Shown here: positions 1-11,495 of the stretch, one piece after another
Numbering within the stretch: the stretch's first letter is position 1
Layout: every line of letters starts with the position of its first letter
Assembly (NCBI GenBank): GCA_030220185.1
Contig: JASPKZ010001247.1
Span: 1 to 64,000, forward strand
DNA length: 64,000 bases
From: Diploptera punctata
Lineage: Eukaryota > Arthropoda > Insecta > Blattodea > Blaberidae
Direction: 5' to 3'
Program-made: the position numbers and the translations under genes
The notes under the pieces: generated by a model
Database searches by the model: none
What the model saw: the letters and a program-made list of their open reading frames with translations, nothing else
Told to the model about the DNA's origin: nothing

Positions 1-114
1 AGTAATAAAAAATCTTCAAAAGTGAGTACAGTTAAAATTTATATGTGAAAAGTGAATTAGTGATAATATCAATTAATGCTTTTAAGAAATAAGAAAATAT
101 TAAAATACCCAACA

Positions 115-1610
115 ATGGCCAATAACGAAAATATAACTTGTAAAACTGTTAATATTGAAAACGAACAAATTAGTGAAGGCCAAGAAAATTTAATTTTGTG
201 TAACAATGAAAATAATGAAACTAATGATACACCTCCTTGGGTAGCATTATTAATAAATAAATTAGAGAAGAATAGTGCAGAATTAAAAGAAATAGGAATG
301 ACAATTCAATTCTCAGTAGTAAATTAGAAGCTAATGTAACTAACCTTAGCAATAAAATTGATGCAAATATTTCCAATCTCAGTAAAGAAATAAAGAAAAA
401 ATTAAAGAAAATAACTTGAAACTAGATGAAAAATTAGAAAGCATTAGGTTAGAATGCAAACAAAACAATTCTAAACTGGAAAAGAGAATAGTAAATATAG
501 CCAAAGATTGTAAAAATGAGATAGTAAAAATGTAATGAAAAGATTGATGAACACATAATCAAATAGAAAATATCTTTGATTGAGGTAAGGCAAAGTTGCC
601 AAGATAAAATCGAAGAATTAGGAACTAAAGTCGAAGATAGACTAAAAATTTCCGAAGAAAGTGTTATCTTAGGTAATGAAGAACTTCAATCAAAGATAAC
701 AAATGAAGTAATTATTATAAAAGAACAAGTTGAAGGATGGATAACTAAGATTGTTGAACTTGAAAACAAATATGTGTCAAAAACTAGTGAAAAGGAGATT
801 GAGGTTATGTCAGGACATTCTAGTAATGTTAATAATGATCCTCCTTCTAGTAGTAGTAGTAACAATGTATGTAAAATTCCTGCTAATCTTTTAGGGGAAA
901 TTAACTTACCTAATTTTGGTGATACTGTAGGCCAAAGCCCTACTGATTTCATTAGGGAAATTGAAGAATACTTCGAAATCAAAGGAATAGAAGACAAGTT
1001 CAGAATGTTCTTCATAAGAAAAAAGTTTAAAAGACAATGCAGAGTCTTGGTTTAAGATAGCTTGCCATGATTCAATGACTTATCAAACATTTAAAAATGC
1101 TTTCTTAGGTTACTACTGGGGACCAGAAAGACAAAACAAACTAAGGTTAGACCTAACTAGTGGAAAATTCTCCAACAATGGTAAACAAGGTTATCTTAAT
1201 TATTTCTTGGAGAAGGCAAAAATGGCATCATTGTTACAGCCTCCAATAGATGAGAGAACTTTAATTTCTATGTTATCGCATCACTTCCCAGATGAGATTA
1301 GATATCATTTGATAGTAGCCAGACCACAAAATGTTCTGAAATGTTAGAGTTGTTAGCTCTACTAGAGAATAAAAGAGAAGTAGATAAATGTAGTAAAAGA
1401 AATTTATTTGGGGAAGGGGCAGAGCCCTATAATAAGAAAGGTAATTTTGTAACTAAAAGAAATGATGAATATCATAATGAGAATAGAGAAAGAAATTTCA
1501 AACAGGGCAACAATAATAGTAGTTTGTTCAAAATAGAAACAGCCCAAATAAAAAGAGGGATGACAAATAATTATAGTAACAATAACCAGAATGGATGGTT
1601 TCAAACGTAA
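115..1610 (+). pseudogene. gag: gag of the LTR element (frameshifted)
   Basis: The likely start is the Met at 115. The first part is an acidic, Asn/Glu-rich leader and a lysine/glutamate-rich coiled-coil-like stretch (about 330-800) spread over several frames. A capsid-type retrotransposon gag domain follows (about 880-1380): motifs LPNFGD and FIREIEEYF, then a new frame with YQTFKNAFLGYYW, GYLNYFLEKAKMA and MLSHHFPDEIR. The C-terminal part (1380-1610) is basic and Asn-rich. I see no CCHC zinc knuckle. Frame changes near 330, 1030 and 1345 break it. Gag would form the particle that packages the element RNA; this copy cannot. Confidence 0.7.
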
Positions 1611-2066
1611 TGAAAATAGAAATGAAAGACAAATTAATTATATGGATGTTAACAGAGTAGGAGATAATAGAAATAGGTTATTGGACTTCTCCTCTGTAGA
1701 GGTAAAATAACGAAGGAAGACCTTATGGTAATGAAAATAAAGGGTATTTCCAACGACAACAAAATTGTTCAAATTAATGAGACTAGTGATAGGACAGAGC
1801 AAAATAGAATAGACTCTGTAACTATTCACAACCCAAAGTCAAGATATGCCTAGTAATGAAAATGACCATGAAGTAAATCACAGGATACCTCATGCTTTAA
1901 ACCGCATAGAAGGTACATTAAAGACTCCGCAATGTACCTCAATCGTTATGAACTTAGGTGTCCAAAATAGATGCTTTGATAGGCTTCAAAATTTAGAAAT
2001 TGTACCAGCAAAATATGAGAGGAGATAGTAAGTTATGTACCTCAAGACAGCGAGATAACATAAATA

Positions 2067-2468
2067 TTGAATAATCATTTGAAATTTTTTAAGAATCAGG
2101 ATACTATGCCTGTTACTAATAAAAAATTAAATGTCATAGGAAGACCACCCAAAATTAAAGTAAATATTTTTAACAATGATGTTACTTGCATAGCGGATAG
2201 TGGCTGCTCAAACACAACAATAGATCAGAAATTTTATAATTTCTTAGTCAACAAAGGGAATAAGATAATGACTGTAAGAATATGTGGAGTGTATTGTACT
2301 CTTGCGATAGGCAAGAAGAAACTGCCAATTAAGCTACAGTGCCTTCTAGATTTACATATCGGAGGATATTACTTCAGTGCGATATGTTTAATTTCTCCAT
2401 ACTTGTCTTGTGATATGTTAATAGGCTGCGACCTGTTGGAGCAATATAATGCCAATAATAAATTTTGA
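2067..2468 (+). pseudogene. pro: Retropepsin-type aspartic protease of the LTR element
   Basis: The frame carries the retropepsin active-site triplet Asp-Ser-Gly at 2196-2204 in the context CIADSGCSNTTID. Downstream is the hydrophobic MLIGCDLL motif near 2415, matching the usual ILG-D-L segment before the protease end. It lies between gag and RT, as in other Ty3/gypsy elements, where it cuts the polyprotein. The stretch 1620-2066 between gag and protease has no coherent frame. The domain itself is open, but it is cut off from both neighbours by stops. Confidence 0.75.
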
Positions 2469-2879
2469 GTGTAAGAATATTTCCTGTGTATAATGAAGAT
2501 AATGTGAGAGTCGTCATCTCCAATTTGATAATGAATATGAGGAAAATAAGAATCTAAGTAAGAAGGAGAGTGACATTGCTGAAGAAACACATTTTTATAG
2601 AGAATATTGTTGTTCATGAGGAGAGTGAATTGGTGAATGGCCGTGGATGCCAAATGCAAGATAATATTGCAGTTATTTGTACTTTCCGACAAAAATGTCG
2701 AGGGCGAAGAAAGCCTTAGTAATGAAAATGGTTGTGCTGACGATAATGTCGCATGTAAATGTTGTGATTTAGAATGTGTCTCTTGCAATACTGAGTATTA
2801 TGAAATCCCTCTATTATATTGTGTGAGTGACGAACTTGATAAAGACATCTGTGAAAATGATAAAGGAAAAAAGTAAGAG

Positions 2880-3385
2880 ACCACTCATGGCATAAACAAT
2901 GAACAAAAAGGCATGTTGTATGACATCTTAATGAAAAATAAGAGTTCTTTTTCTTCTAAGCCAGGATTGTGCAACTGTTTTAAATATTCCTTTAAAGTGA
3001 TGGAACATCCACCTTAAAATATTAAGAGTAGACCCAATCCCTATTGCCATCAGAGAGCAGGCAGATCAAATGATAGATGACATGTTAATGCAAGGAATAA
3101 TACAGAAATCTGATTCTCCTTACGCCAACCATATTTGCTGGGTGTTAAAACCTAATGGCAAAATTCGCCTGTGTTTAGACAGTCGTTCGACTAATTCTTT
3201 CACTGTCCGGGATAATTATAGGCCCGAGACAATTGAAGCATCTATAGCAAATATGAAAACAGGTAGATTTATTAGTTCTATTGATTTAACTTCTTCATTT
3301 TGGCAGATAGAACTAGACCCCAAAGTTCGGCCCTATACAGCTTTTATACATAATGGAAAAGTATATGAATTTATTTTTATAAAAA
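2880..3385 (+). pseudogene. pol: Reverse transcriptase N-terminal half of the LTR element
   Basis: The open part from 3070 shows the gypsy RT fingers and palm start: MLMQGIIQKSDSPYA, WVLKPNGKIRLCLDSR, and the first catalytic Asp block SSIDLTSSFWQIELDP (about 3275-3320). The lead-in at 2880-3065 is in other frames. The frame stops being RT at about 3385, before the YXDD catalytic block, which is absent from the window. Directly after it comes RNase H sequence, so the second half of RT and the start of RNase H have been deleted. No polymerase activity is possible. Confidence 0.8.
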
Positions 3386-3575
3386 CAAAGTTATTGTTCA
3401 TAGTGACCACATTTCACTAAGTTTCATAAGTAAATGTAGATTATCCAATAATAAACTGAGTAGGATGATCATGGAAATAATTTCCTATGATATTGAAATA
3501 AAACACATAGAAGGAGAACAGAATGTGTTTGCTGACCTCCTGTCTAGATTGAAAAGTGTTGGGAAAATACCAGAA
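3386..3575 (+). pseudogene. RNase H C-terminal remnant
   Basis: Reading across a frame change, this stretch shows the last RNase H block: VHSDHISLSF, then KLSRMIMEI, then IKHIEGEQNVFADLLSR (about 3500-3550). The gypsy RNase H/connection region typically ends in a motif of the type G-N-x-x-A-D-x-L-S-R. Upstream blocks are missing because of the deletion ending near 3386. Confidence 0.7.
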
Positions 3576-3799
3576 ACTGTACATACTCCTAAACACGAAG
3601 TGGTAATGTTTAATGTAAAACTGTATAGAGACAAAGAATTTCATTGTTGATGAAAAACATTGTTGAGCATCAAAAATCTGATATAGAGTTACAACGATTG
3701 AAGTATAGTGCGAGAGATATAAATAATTGATAACAAAAATGAAATTGATTGTAATAAGAAAATTGGTATAAAGGATGATATTCTTTACAAATTACATGG

Positions 3800-4865
3800 A
3801 GAAATGTGAAAAAAATGGAAATTTATAATTCCTAATAATATGGAAGTTCCATTATTTAGAACTTTTCATATTGGCTTAAATCATGCAGGTTGTGAAAATT
3901 AGCTCTCAACATAAGTGAATTTTTTTTATGTTAAACATTTGGATAAAAAGTTTGAGAAAGTTTACTTCTTCATGCATAACTTGTCAAAAAGCCAAATGTA
4001 TGAACGTGAAATATGATATAGTTCCACAAAACATATTAAGGAACAAAGGTAAATAGCTTAGTAGTAATGGATACTCATGGAGAAATGCCTACTACCACAA
4101 TTTGGTTACAAGCATATTCTTGTATTATCTGATGTATTCTCCAAATTTGTAAAAATATATCCATTAAGAAGTGTAAATAGCAGAGCTTGCCTAGGTAAAA
4201 TTGTGAGAGATTATTTACCTAATTATGCGACCTATTGATGCACTACTTAGCGATAATGCTTCAGTGTTCTCAAGTCCTAAGTTTAAAGATAAACTTATTG
4301 CGATAGGAATTAAATTGTACCATTGTAGTAAATATCACCCAAAAAGTAATCCCTGTGAGAGAGTTAATAGGGAAATTACTACAAGTTTAAGATTTTGACC
4401 CATCATAAACATTCTGACTGGTTTAAACATATCAGCGTCATAGAGAATGTTATGAATCATTCAATTAATGTCAATACTGGGGAAGCACCCATATTCCTAA
4501 TGACAGGTAAACAACCTGACAGGTTAATTGCTAATTTACCATTACCTATCATTCATAAAAGTCAAGTCCCGGAGACATCCGAGGAAATATGTAAAAGAGT
4601 TATTGAAAGGTTAGAATGTCGTGCAGAAAAGCGCAACAATAAGGTTAAGAGACATAAAAGGAAGTGGAATCCCAAAGTTGGAGACAAAGTTCTCATAAGG
4701 GATATTTCACTATCCAATGCTTTAAAGAAACAATATCGTAGGATGAACCTATTGTATAAAGGTCCCTATGAAATATTTAAAAATTTCAATGATACTACAT
4801 AGTAACTTATACAAATAGACACTAGAAAAGAAATTGGAAAATATTCCAAAGAACTTTTGAAACCA
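3800..4865 (+). pseudogene. int: Integrase of the LTR element
   Basis: The zinc-binding domain is visible in pieces: HIGLNHAGC at about 3868-3895 (His pair) and CITCQKAKC at about 3975-4000 (Cys pair). Core acidic residues are recognisable: LSDVFSKF (about 4125), LSDNASVFSSPKF (about 4248) and the Glu in NPCERVNREIT (about 4350-4380). From 4395 an open frame runs to 4802 and includes the C-terminal WNPKVGDKVLIR and YKGPYEI, a GPY-type module found in many gypsy integrases. Frameshifts and stops separate the parts. Integrase joins element cDNA to host DNA; here it is inactive. Confidence 0.8.
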
Positions 4866-4869
4866 TTTC

Positions 4870-5960
4870 AGACTCCTATTAATTAGTCGTAGCTGGTGAT
4901 TTCAAATAGTTCAAAGTGTATTTAAAATATTGTATGTAAATTTGTAAAATTAATACTTTTATTTCATTATGTAACATGTATTTATTGTAATTGTGATGTA
5001 TTACATTGTATTGATTCTAATACAGATGAATCTTGTATAGAAAGAAACTTGATATTTGGGGAAAGTGATTTATTTTAATTTAGCCTCACACTTAGTTGTA
5101 GCTAAGATTAAAATAAATCAGGGGCAATTTAAAACCGGATATTCATCCCCATATAATAATAATAGGGGTTTTTTTGTTTTGTTCATAATTATATTTATTT
5201 GTATGAAGAATGGTCATAAGATTGATTTAAAGAATTCATATTTTTTATAAGTATATAAAAAAAAATAACTGGTCAATATAAACTGTTAATACAGTTAGAT
5301 GTTTTTATAACTGATGCAGTATGTAAATACTTCAAATATTCAAACTGATAATTTTTATAAAGAAATAAATGGGATTGGACGAAGAGGATAGAAGTTAGCT
5401 TGAAAATACTCCTTCCTTTTCTGTTGGACCAATCAGAACCTAGAGGTTATTACATAATAACAAGATGGCTACAATACTTGAAGATGGTCGGTCATGTTCA
5501 GTGACTGCTCCATAAAGAATAAGGAGGTGGTGGTTTTATTTGTTGATATTGGTTGAAAGAAATAGTGTTAAAAGTATGAAAGATTATATAGTGATATGGT
5601 AGTCATCCATCTTGGTGAAAAAAACGTTTCTAAGTGAAAATAATGAATAATAATTACTGGATTGACCGTTAGCATTCGTCATCCGTTAAATACATAAAAT
5701 GGTAATCTTCAAGAAGTGAAAAGTATCAACTTAAGCCGGAATATTTAAATTCTTAATCTACAAGATTCATCTTAACCAAAGTGAGAGTTTTTAATAAAAC
5801 AACTTATCGTTCAACTGTTAATAAAGTGTAGTTATTTGTGTAAGAAACTTTTCCTCATTCCCCTGAAGAGAGTTATTAGTGCCGTGGCAGATTTAAAGGG
5901 ATTCAAATTATATCACAAATCTTCAACTTCGGACATCTCACCGAGAAACCCAATTTTAAA
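4870..5960 (+). other. Possible 3' LTR / 3' untranslated region
   Basis: No coding signal is seen. A short purine run followed by TG at about 5057-5067 could be the polypurine tract and LTR start, but with no second LTR in view this cannot be tested here. The stretch is AT-rich with several AATAAA-like words. Confidence 0.3.
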
Positions 5961-6040
5961 TGTCGCCACAACGAGGGGCGAAATTAAAAACAGCTTTAAA
6001 TGTCGCCACAACGAGGGGCGAAAACAAACACAGCTCCAAA
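5961..6040 (+). repeat. 40-bp direct tandem repeat with PBS-like core
   Basis: Units 5961-6000 and 6001-6040 both begin TGTCGCCACAACGAGGGGCG and are identical over the first 23 bases. The core resembles a lysine-tRNA-type primer-binding site (TGGCGCC-CAACG-GGGGC), as used by several retroelements. The RTE-like LINE begins directly after the second unit. Confidence 0.75.
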
Positions 6041-6041
6041 G

Positions 6042-6494
6042 AGCACAACATTTCAGCATAAGGATATTCATAAATACACCTGGACGTCACCAGATGGAGA
6101 AACTCGGAACCAGATAGATCATGTATTAGTGGATAAACGCTGGCACAGTAGCATCATTGATGTTAGATCAGTTAGAGGGACAGACTGCAATTCGGATCAT
6201 CATCTGGTCAGAGTGAAAATCAGACAACGGCTATCGCTTATGAGAGGAACGAATGCTAAAGATGATTCTGTAAAATATGAATTAAAAAACTTGAGAAATG
6301 ATGAAATGCGACAAGAATACCAAATCAAAATTGCTAATAGATTTGAAGTACTGGAATCTTCAGATGACAATGTGGCAAACGAAGAAGAACCTGATATAAA
6401 TAAAGAATGGGAGGCTATAAGAGATACTATTAAATTGTCAGCATCAGAAAGCATTGGTTGTTTAAAAAAAGAGGCAAAACAAGAAATGGTTTGA
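6042..6494 (+). pseudogene. AP-endonuclease C-terminal part of the RTE-like element
   Basis: The frame shows YTWTSPDGETRNQIDHVLV (about 6073-6131) and SDHHLV (about 6196-6213), the last two conserved blocks of the APE-type endonuclease that nicks target DNA for non-LTR retrotransposition. The N-terminal catalytic blocks are missing because the copy is 5'-truncated at 6041. The frame ends at a stop at 6492-6494. The continuing protein is in another frame from 6466, with a run of seven A at 6464-6470 as the probable frameshift site. Confidence 0.8.
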
Positions 6495-8421
6495 TGAGGA
6501 ATGTGCCGACATTGTAAAGAAAAGAAAACTAGCAAAAATTAAATGGTTACACGAGCCAAATGAGGTAAATTTAGAGCAATTGGGTAGTATTAGACGGGAA
6601 ACCACTAAGTTACTAAAGAGTAAAAAGAGGGAATATTTGAGAGAGAAGATTAATGATCTTGAAATGAATGCAAAAAATAGGAACATTAGAGAATTATATC
6701 AGGGAATTAGTATAGAGAAGAAAGGGTTTCAGGCTAGAACAAACATAATTCGAAATGAAAATGGGGACATGCTTGCAGATTCTAGGAGTATTTTAAATAG
6801 ATGGAAAAGTTACTTTAATCAGCTATTAAACGTACATACAGAACAGGACATTGAGGAGGATAAGTTACAGACAGCAGAAATGCTAGTCGCAGAGCCAAGT
6901 GCATTAGAGGTTGAAATGGCGATTGAAAAATTGAAGATGTATAAAGCATCAGGTTCAGATGAGATCCCAGCAGAACTGATAAAATCAGGGGGAGAAAAAA
7001 TGATGGACAAGATACGCTGGTTGCTTAGTATGATTTGGGAAAAAGAAGCTCTTCCAGATGAATGGAAGGAATCAATTATCGTACCAATTTATAAGAAAGG
7101 AGATAAAACTGATTGCAACAACTACAGGGGCATCTCATTACTTTCAACTTCATACAAAATTCTTACAAATATATTAGTAAGCAGACTTACTCCCTACATT
7201 GATGACATTCTAGATCATCAATGTGCATTTAGAAGAAACAGGTCTACAACAGATCAGATTTTTAGTATAAGACAGATTTTAGAAAAGAAATGGGAATATA
7301 ATGGCACTGTACATCAACTATATGTAGACTTCAAAAAAGCATATGATTCAATTAAGAGGGAGAAGTTATATAGTATCCTGCTGGAGTTCGGAATTCCTAA
7401 AAAGTTAGTTAGACTTATACGAATGTGTCTAAATGGCTCAAATAGTAGGGTGCGTGTAGGCAAACAGTATTCAGACACTTTTGAAATCCAGAATGGGTTG
7501 AAGCAAGGAGATGCACTATCTCCTCTACTATTTAATTTTGTACTAGAGCATGCCATTAAATCTTTAGAGAATGATGAAGGCTTACAACTGAATGGTATTA
7601 ATAAGCTGTTAGTTTATGCTGATGATGTAGTACTATTGGCCGATAGCGAGGAGATACTAAAGGCCAACACGCACACACTATTGAGTAACACTAAGAAATT
7701 AGGACTGGAAGTAAATATCAATAAAACTAAATATGTGGTCACAGGTAGAAATTCAGTATATAATGGAAATGGACAGCTAATGACAAATGAGGGAAATTTT
7801 GAGGAAGTGGCTGAATTCAAATACCTAGGAACAATAATCACAAATAGGAATGAGACGCACAAAGAAATTAAACATAGGCTCAATTCTGGAAATGCATGCT
7901 ATTATGCATTGCAGAGACTTTTGATGTCCCAACTCCTTTCAAAAAACGTTAAGCTGAAAATATATAAAACTATTATTCTACCAGTTATATTATATGGGTG
8001 CGAAACATGGACTCTTACTTTAAGGGAGGAAAGGAGATTACGAGTATTTGAGAATAAAGTTCTTAGGAAAATTTTTGGACCAAAGAGAGATGAACAGACA
8101 GGTGAATGGAGAAGACTACTTAACAATGAACTACATGGTCTTTATAGGAAGCCAGATATAATAAAAACAGTTAAGTCTCGTAGACTGCGATGGGCAGGAC
8201 ATGTTGCACGTATGGGGAATGAAAGACGTGCATGGAAGCTTCTTGTAGGAAAGCCAGAGGGAAAACGCCCAGTTGGTAGACCAAGAATGAGGTGGGAGAA
8301 CAACATTAACTATGATTTGAGGGAAGTAGATTATACAGGGAATGATTGGAAAGCATTAGCTCAGGATAGGGATGTATGGAGATCTTATGTCCGCGCGGCC
8401 ATGAACCTACGGGTTCGATAG
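6466..8421 (+). CDS. Reverse transcriptase frame of the RTE-like element (uninterrupted)
   Basis: This frame is open for about 650 codons. It starts with KKWFDEEC and a basic linker, then the RT domain: GSDEIPAELIKSGG, IVPIYKKGDKTDCNNYRGIS, QCAFRRNRSTTDQIFSIRQ, YVDFKKAYDSI, GLKQGDALSPLLFN and the catalytic block VYADDVVLL (YADD at 7615-7626). The thumb region includes EFKYLGTIIT. The C-terminus has ILYGCETWTL, RRLRWAGHVARM and a basic GKRPVGRPRMRW segment, then ends at TAG 8419-8421 immediately before the tail. No start codon is claimed, because the real N-terminus lies in the upstream endonuclease frame. It would copy element RNA at nicked target sites. Confidence 0.85.
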   Translation, partial: KKRQNKKWFDEECADIVKKRKLAKIKWLHEPNEVNLEQLGSIRRETTKLLKSKKREYLREKINDLEMNAKNRNIRELYQGISIEKKGFQARTNIIRNENGDMLADSRSILNRWKSYFNQLLNVHTEQDIEEDKLQTAEMLVAEPSALEVEMAIEKLKMYKASGSDEIPAELIKSGGEKMMDKIRWLLSMIWEKEALPDEWKESIIVPIYKKGDKTDCNNYRGISLLSTSYKILTNILVSRLTPYIDDILDHQCAFRRNRSTTDQIFSIRQILEKKWEYNGTVHQLYVDFKKAYDSIKREKLYSILLEFGIPKKLVRLIRMCLNGSNSRVRVGKQYSDTFEIQNGLKQGDALSPLLFNFVLEHAIKSLENDEGLQLNGINKLLVYADDVVLLADSEEILKANTHTLLSNTKKLGLEVNINKTKYVVTGRNSVYNGNGQLMTNEGNFEEVAEFKYLGTIITNRNETHKEIKHRLNSGNACYYALQRLLMSQLLSKNVKLKIYKTIILPVILYGCETWTLTLREERRLRVFENKVLRKIFGPKRDEQTGEWRRLLNNELHGLYRKPDIIKTVKSRRLRWAGHVARMGNERRAWKLLVGKPEGKRPVGRPRMRWENNINYDLREVDYTGNDWKALAQDRDVWRSYVRAAMNLRVR

Positions 8422-8445
8422 TGCCAGTGAGTAAGCAAGTAAGTA

Positions 8446-8760
8446 CCATACCTATGTGTATATACGTATATTCATTTGGCTCTACGCCGAACTGAGAAAA
8501 AAATAATGAATAAAGGGAAGAAACTCTATAAAGAAAGGTACATAACAATTCATAATATCGAATAGTTAAATAAACAAGCAAATAAAACAATTACAAGCCT
8601 AAAATGGATCAAATAGTTATTCAAAATTTAATATGTGAAATTAATATAAAATGATTGGTAATAGCCTACTGTAAATGCAATTACGTTCCAAACTGTTGGC
8701 CTATAAATATCAGGACAATCTAACATCATAGTGGCATTGATGTTAAGATAAAGTGATTTC
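8446..8760. other. No feature recognised
   Basis: AT-rich sequence between the RTE tail and a SINE-like repeat. No coding signal is seen. Confidence 0.5.
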
Positions 8761-8762
8761 AT

Positions 8763-8985
8763 TACAGGCCATAGGAGGTCTTCGGGGTAGTAGGATTTCA
8801 ATGATTCCATATTTCTAGACAATAACTATGAGATGTCATCCGAGTTGTCAACGCTGCTTGGCAGCCGTCTTTATGTAAAACATACGTCTGGTATTTATTT
8901 CCATTAGATGTTGTAGTTGACCTCAGAGCCATATTGCCGTCAGAAGGTTTAGGCCAGTTAAAAATCCTGACCCCCACTGGAACTT
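8763..8985 (-). repeat. SINE-like repeat family S5, degraded copy
   Basis: It aligns by eye along its length to 55505-55765: shared blocks include the CAGGCC..AGGAGG..GGGTAGTAG start, the CCGTTAGA/CCATTAGA..GTTGA block, GCCGTCAGAAGGTTTAGG and AAAAATCCTGAC. The better copy has a tRNA-like B box on the minus strand. Confidence 0.55.
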
Positions 8986-9977
8986 TAAAACGCGAGATCT
9001 TCCGGTTTATTAACTACGTTACGACGCTGCGTGCTTCTGACATTACAGTACATTTTGGAAATTTTTAGAAAAAAAAACTTAAATTAACTTTATTAATTAT
9101 AATGTTAAATTGAATTCTATGGAATTTCGTATACTTTTAGAAAATATTAGTTGTATATACTGTAGAAGAAATTCGTTTAATGTGGACCCCTTTTGTTTGA
9201 GTGGACCCTGTTAATATATTCTTTAATTGGTGTTGCTCTCGAACAGAAAATATTTTAACTTCTTCCCTTCATCAACTTTGACGTGTTCAAGGCCAGTTTA
9301 TTTTATTCTTTGTGTGAAGGAAGGGTTTATTTGTGACATTTATAAAAACGACCATTTAAAAAGTTTTTCAAGCTAAGAATTAATTCTTAATTTGTCTATT
9401 GCATATTATAAATATTGAAAAATCTCCTAAATATATTATTACGTAGATGCTGTTTTAATATACTGACGGGTTTGGCTCGATATTATGTCACATGGCTGCT
9501 GTTTAAAATAATTAAACATAACAAAGGAGGCGGTTAAAGTGGATCTGGGTGCTATTTGCACGATTACGTATATTTTATTAATGAGGATACTGTCTGTAAA
9601 AATCATGCACTTAATTAATTTTATTTAATATCCTTGTAATTTTACTAAACCCAAACACCGTCGCTCTCTGCAGATGAATGTTATAATCAACAATATGTTT
9701 TTAAAACATTAAATAAATACCAACGCTTTTTAATTAAGATCGGCCATAAATTAATAGAGCAAATAAACTTAAAAATAGTCTAAAAGCAAGGATGGACTAT
9801 GGGGTCCACTTTACCCGATTATGGAGATTAAAGTTGACCTTTCTTTAATGTAAAAAGTTTATAAATTATCAAGATGTTTCCATATTTGAATAAAATAACA
9901 ATGCTATTTCATAGTTATAACACTAATGATAATCACTGTAATTAAACAAAATTCAGATCCCTTAATTAATACAAGAA
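8986..9977. other. No gene; unassigned AT-rich DNA
   Basis: Only short spurious frames. No repeat family recognised. Confidence 0.45.
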
Positions 9978-10044
9978 CTAACTAACTCACTGGCACTATC
10001 GAACCCGTAGGTTCATGGCCGCGCGGACATAAGCTCTCCATACA
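9978..10044 (-). mobile_element. Very short RTE-like 3'-end insertion with target duplication
   Basis: Only the last 67 bp of the RTE-like family plus its tetranucleotide tail are present, minus strand. It is flanked by AATTAATACAAGAA (9964-9977) and AATTAATATAAGAA (10045-10058), a 14-bp target duplication with one mismatch. Confidence 0.85.
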
Positions 10045-10058
10045 AATTAATATAAGAA

Positions 10059-11495
10059 AAACAACAAATTCAAAATAGGGGTCCACATTACCCGACGTTT
10101 CTCTATACGAAGGCAATAGTATTTAATTAAAAATATATAATTTATAGAAAGTATAGAACATAATCAATTAGGTCGGTAATGTGCCTTCAACGAGGAAGTT
10201 CATATAATTACCCCTGAGGATATTATACAATAGAGGGGAAAAAAAAGTGTGCACGAAGTTAATGTAAGACATTTCACTCGATCGTGGGACATAATCTGGC
10301 AGACTTCCCATTGTACATTACAAGCATTCTTGAAAGCTGAACATATATTACTTGTTTATTTAATTCTTTTCCTTATTTAATCTCTCTCTTTGTAGGTGTC
10401 CCACGCCATTCCACCCTTACAGGGGAAATATTTTAATATTGAGTGTCTTCACTTTTTACTTATAAAATTGTAATTAAGTTCGTCATGGTTTATTCATACG
10501 TCGACGAAAGTTGCGTCCGTTATTATGAATATTACAAGTATACTGTAATGTTTCACTTTACGGCGTTTTAATAACAACGTAAAGTACTGAAATAATGCAT
10601 AGCATGAAATAAAATTATTCTACAATAGGTGTGATAAAAATATAATTTTATAGACTCTTTAAAAAGTTAATCTTTAAGTTGCAATTCATACCGACATAAG
10701 GATTTGAACAATATATTTGTGAAATTAATTACAAAACTTCATAATGTGTGAAAATGAAATTCATCAATACAAAGTGTCTGTCCCGATGACCTGGCGGCTA
10801 TGTGATCGATTCCGGATTCCAGATCCATGGGATTAACCCGAAAGAGTTCATTGGAGTCGATGTTGCAGACTTGTAGTTGGAATTCTTAACTACAAAGCAA
10901 GTCACATTCGGGAGATTTCGGAATTGAATCCAGGGCAGCCTAAGTCATTACCTTTTTATGGTTTTCTTCAGTCATTAAGGAAAAGACTGGATTGGATCTT
11001 CAATATAAGGATCATTTAATTATAATAATCATTTCATCACATACTTAATTAAATATAGGTCTGCGTAGCTTATCAGTTTACGCAAAAGTTTTTAGATGCT
11101 CGGTTTTTTATTTCCGAGATTCTGTAAAACACTTCACAAACGTGTGTTGTACATTATTTTTTTGCGCGAGGTGTTTTCAAAATAATAAATAACACCGTTC
11201 TGCATGGATTTTGTTTTTTTTAATAAATGAGCGTTTCTGAATCACGATTTTACACAGATTGCAAAAATGAAATCCGTTTTTTGCGTACCACGTCAGAATT
11301 TTTTACAATTCAAAATGTTATGTTTTGAATTGTTTACGTAATGTACGTACTGTAGTAATATTACATGTGCTTATCATTTGTTAGAAAGGTTCAACAGTTT
11401 ATAATTTCAACTTTATTACTTAAAATGAGAAATAATATAACTTATTACGTTTATATTTTACATTATGTTTACACTTTGAATATTTTTGGAATTAA
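10059..11495. other. No gene; unassigned DNA
   Basis: No convincing frame. The stretch 10784-10990 contains GC-richer text such as GATGACCTGGCGGCTATGTG and may be an old repeat, but I cannot assign it. Confidence 0.4.

Larger units (their letters stand above)
1..4865 (+). mobile_element. Ty3/gypsy-type LTR retrotransposon, internal region (decayed)
   Basis: Domains follow in the order gag, aspartic protease, reverse transcriptase, RNase H, integrase, all on the plus strand, which is the Ty3/gypsy order (integrase after RT). The coding region is broken by many stops and frameshifts and by an internal deletion between RT and RNase H, so this copy is dead. No envelope gene is seen after the integrase. 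The 5' LTR would lie left of the window. A possible 3' LTR lies within 4870-5960. Confidence 0.85.
6041..8445 (+). mobile_element. RTE-like non-LTR retrotransposon, 5'-truncated, best-preserved copy
   Basis: The element begins inside the endonuclease domain, continues through RT to a normal C-terminus, has almost no 3' UTR and ends in a short tetranucleotide tail (GTAA type) at 8427-8445. Short 3' UTRs with simple-repeat tails are typical of RTE-clade elements. At least six other copies or fragments of the same family lie in this window (9978, 14373, 15262, 25311, 28165/29492 and 53321). Confidence 0.85.

Noticed and set aside
5836..6117. 93-codon frame across the LTR/RTE junction
   Set aside because: It spans two unrelated elements and the 40-bp duplication; a chance fusion.
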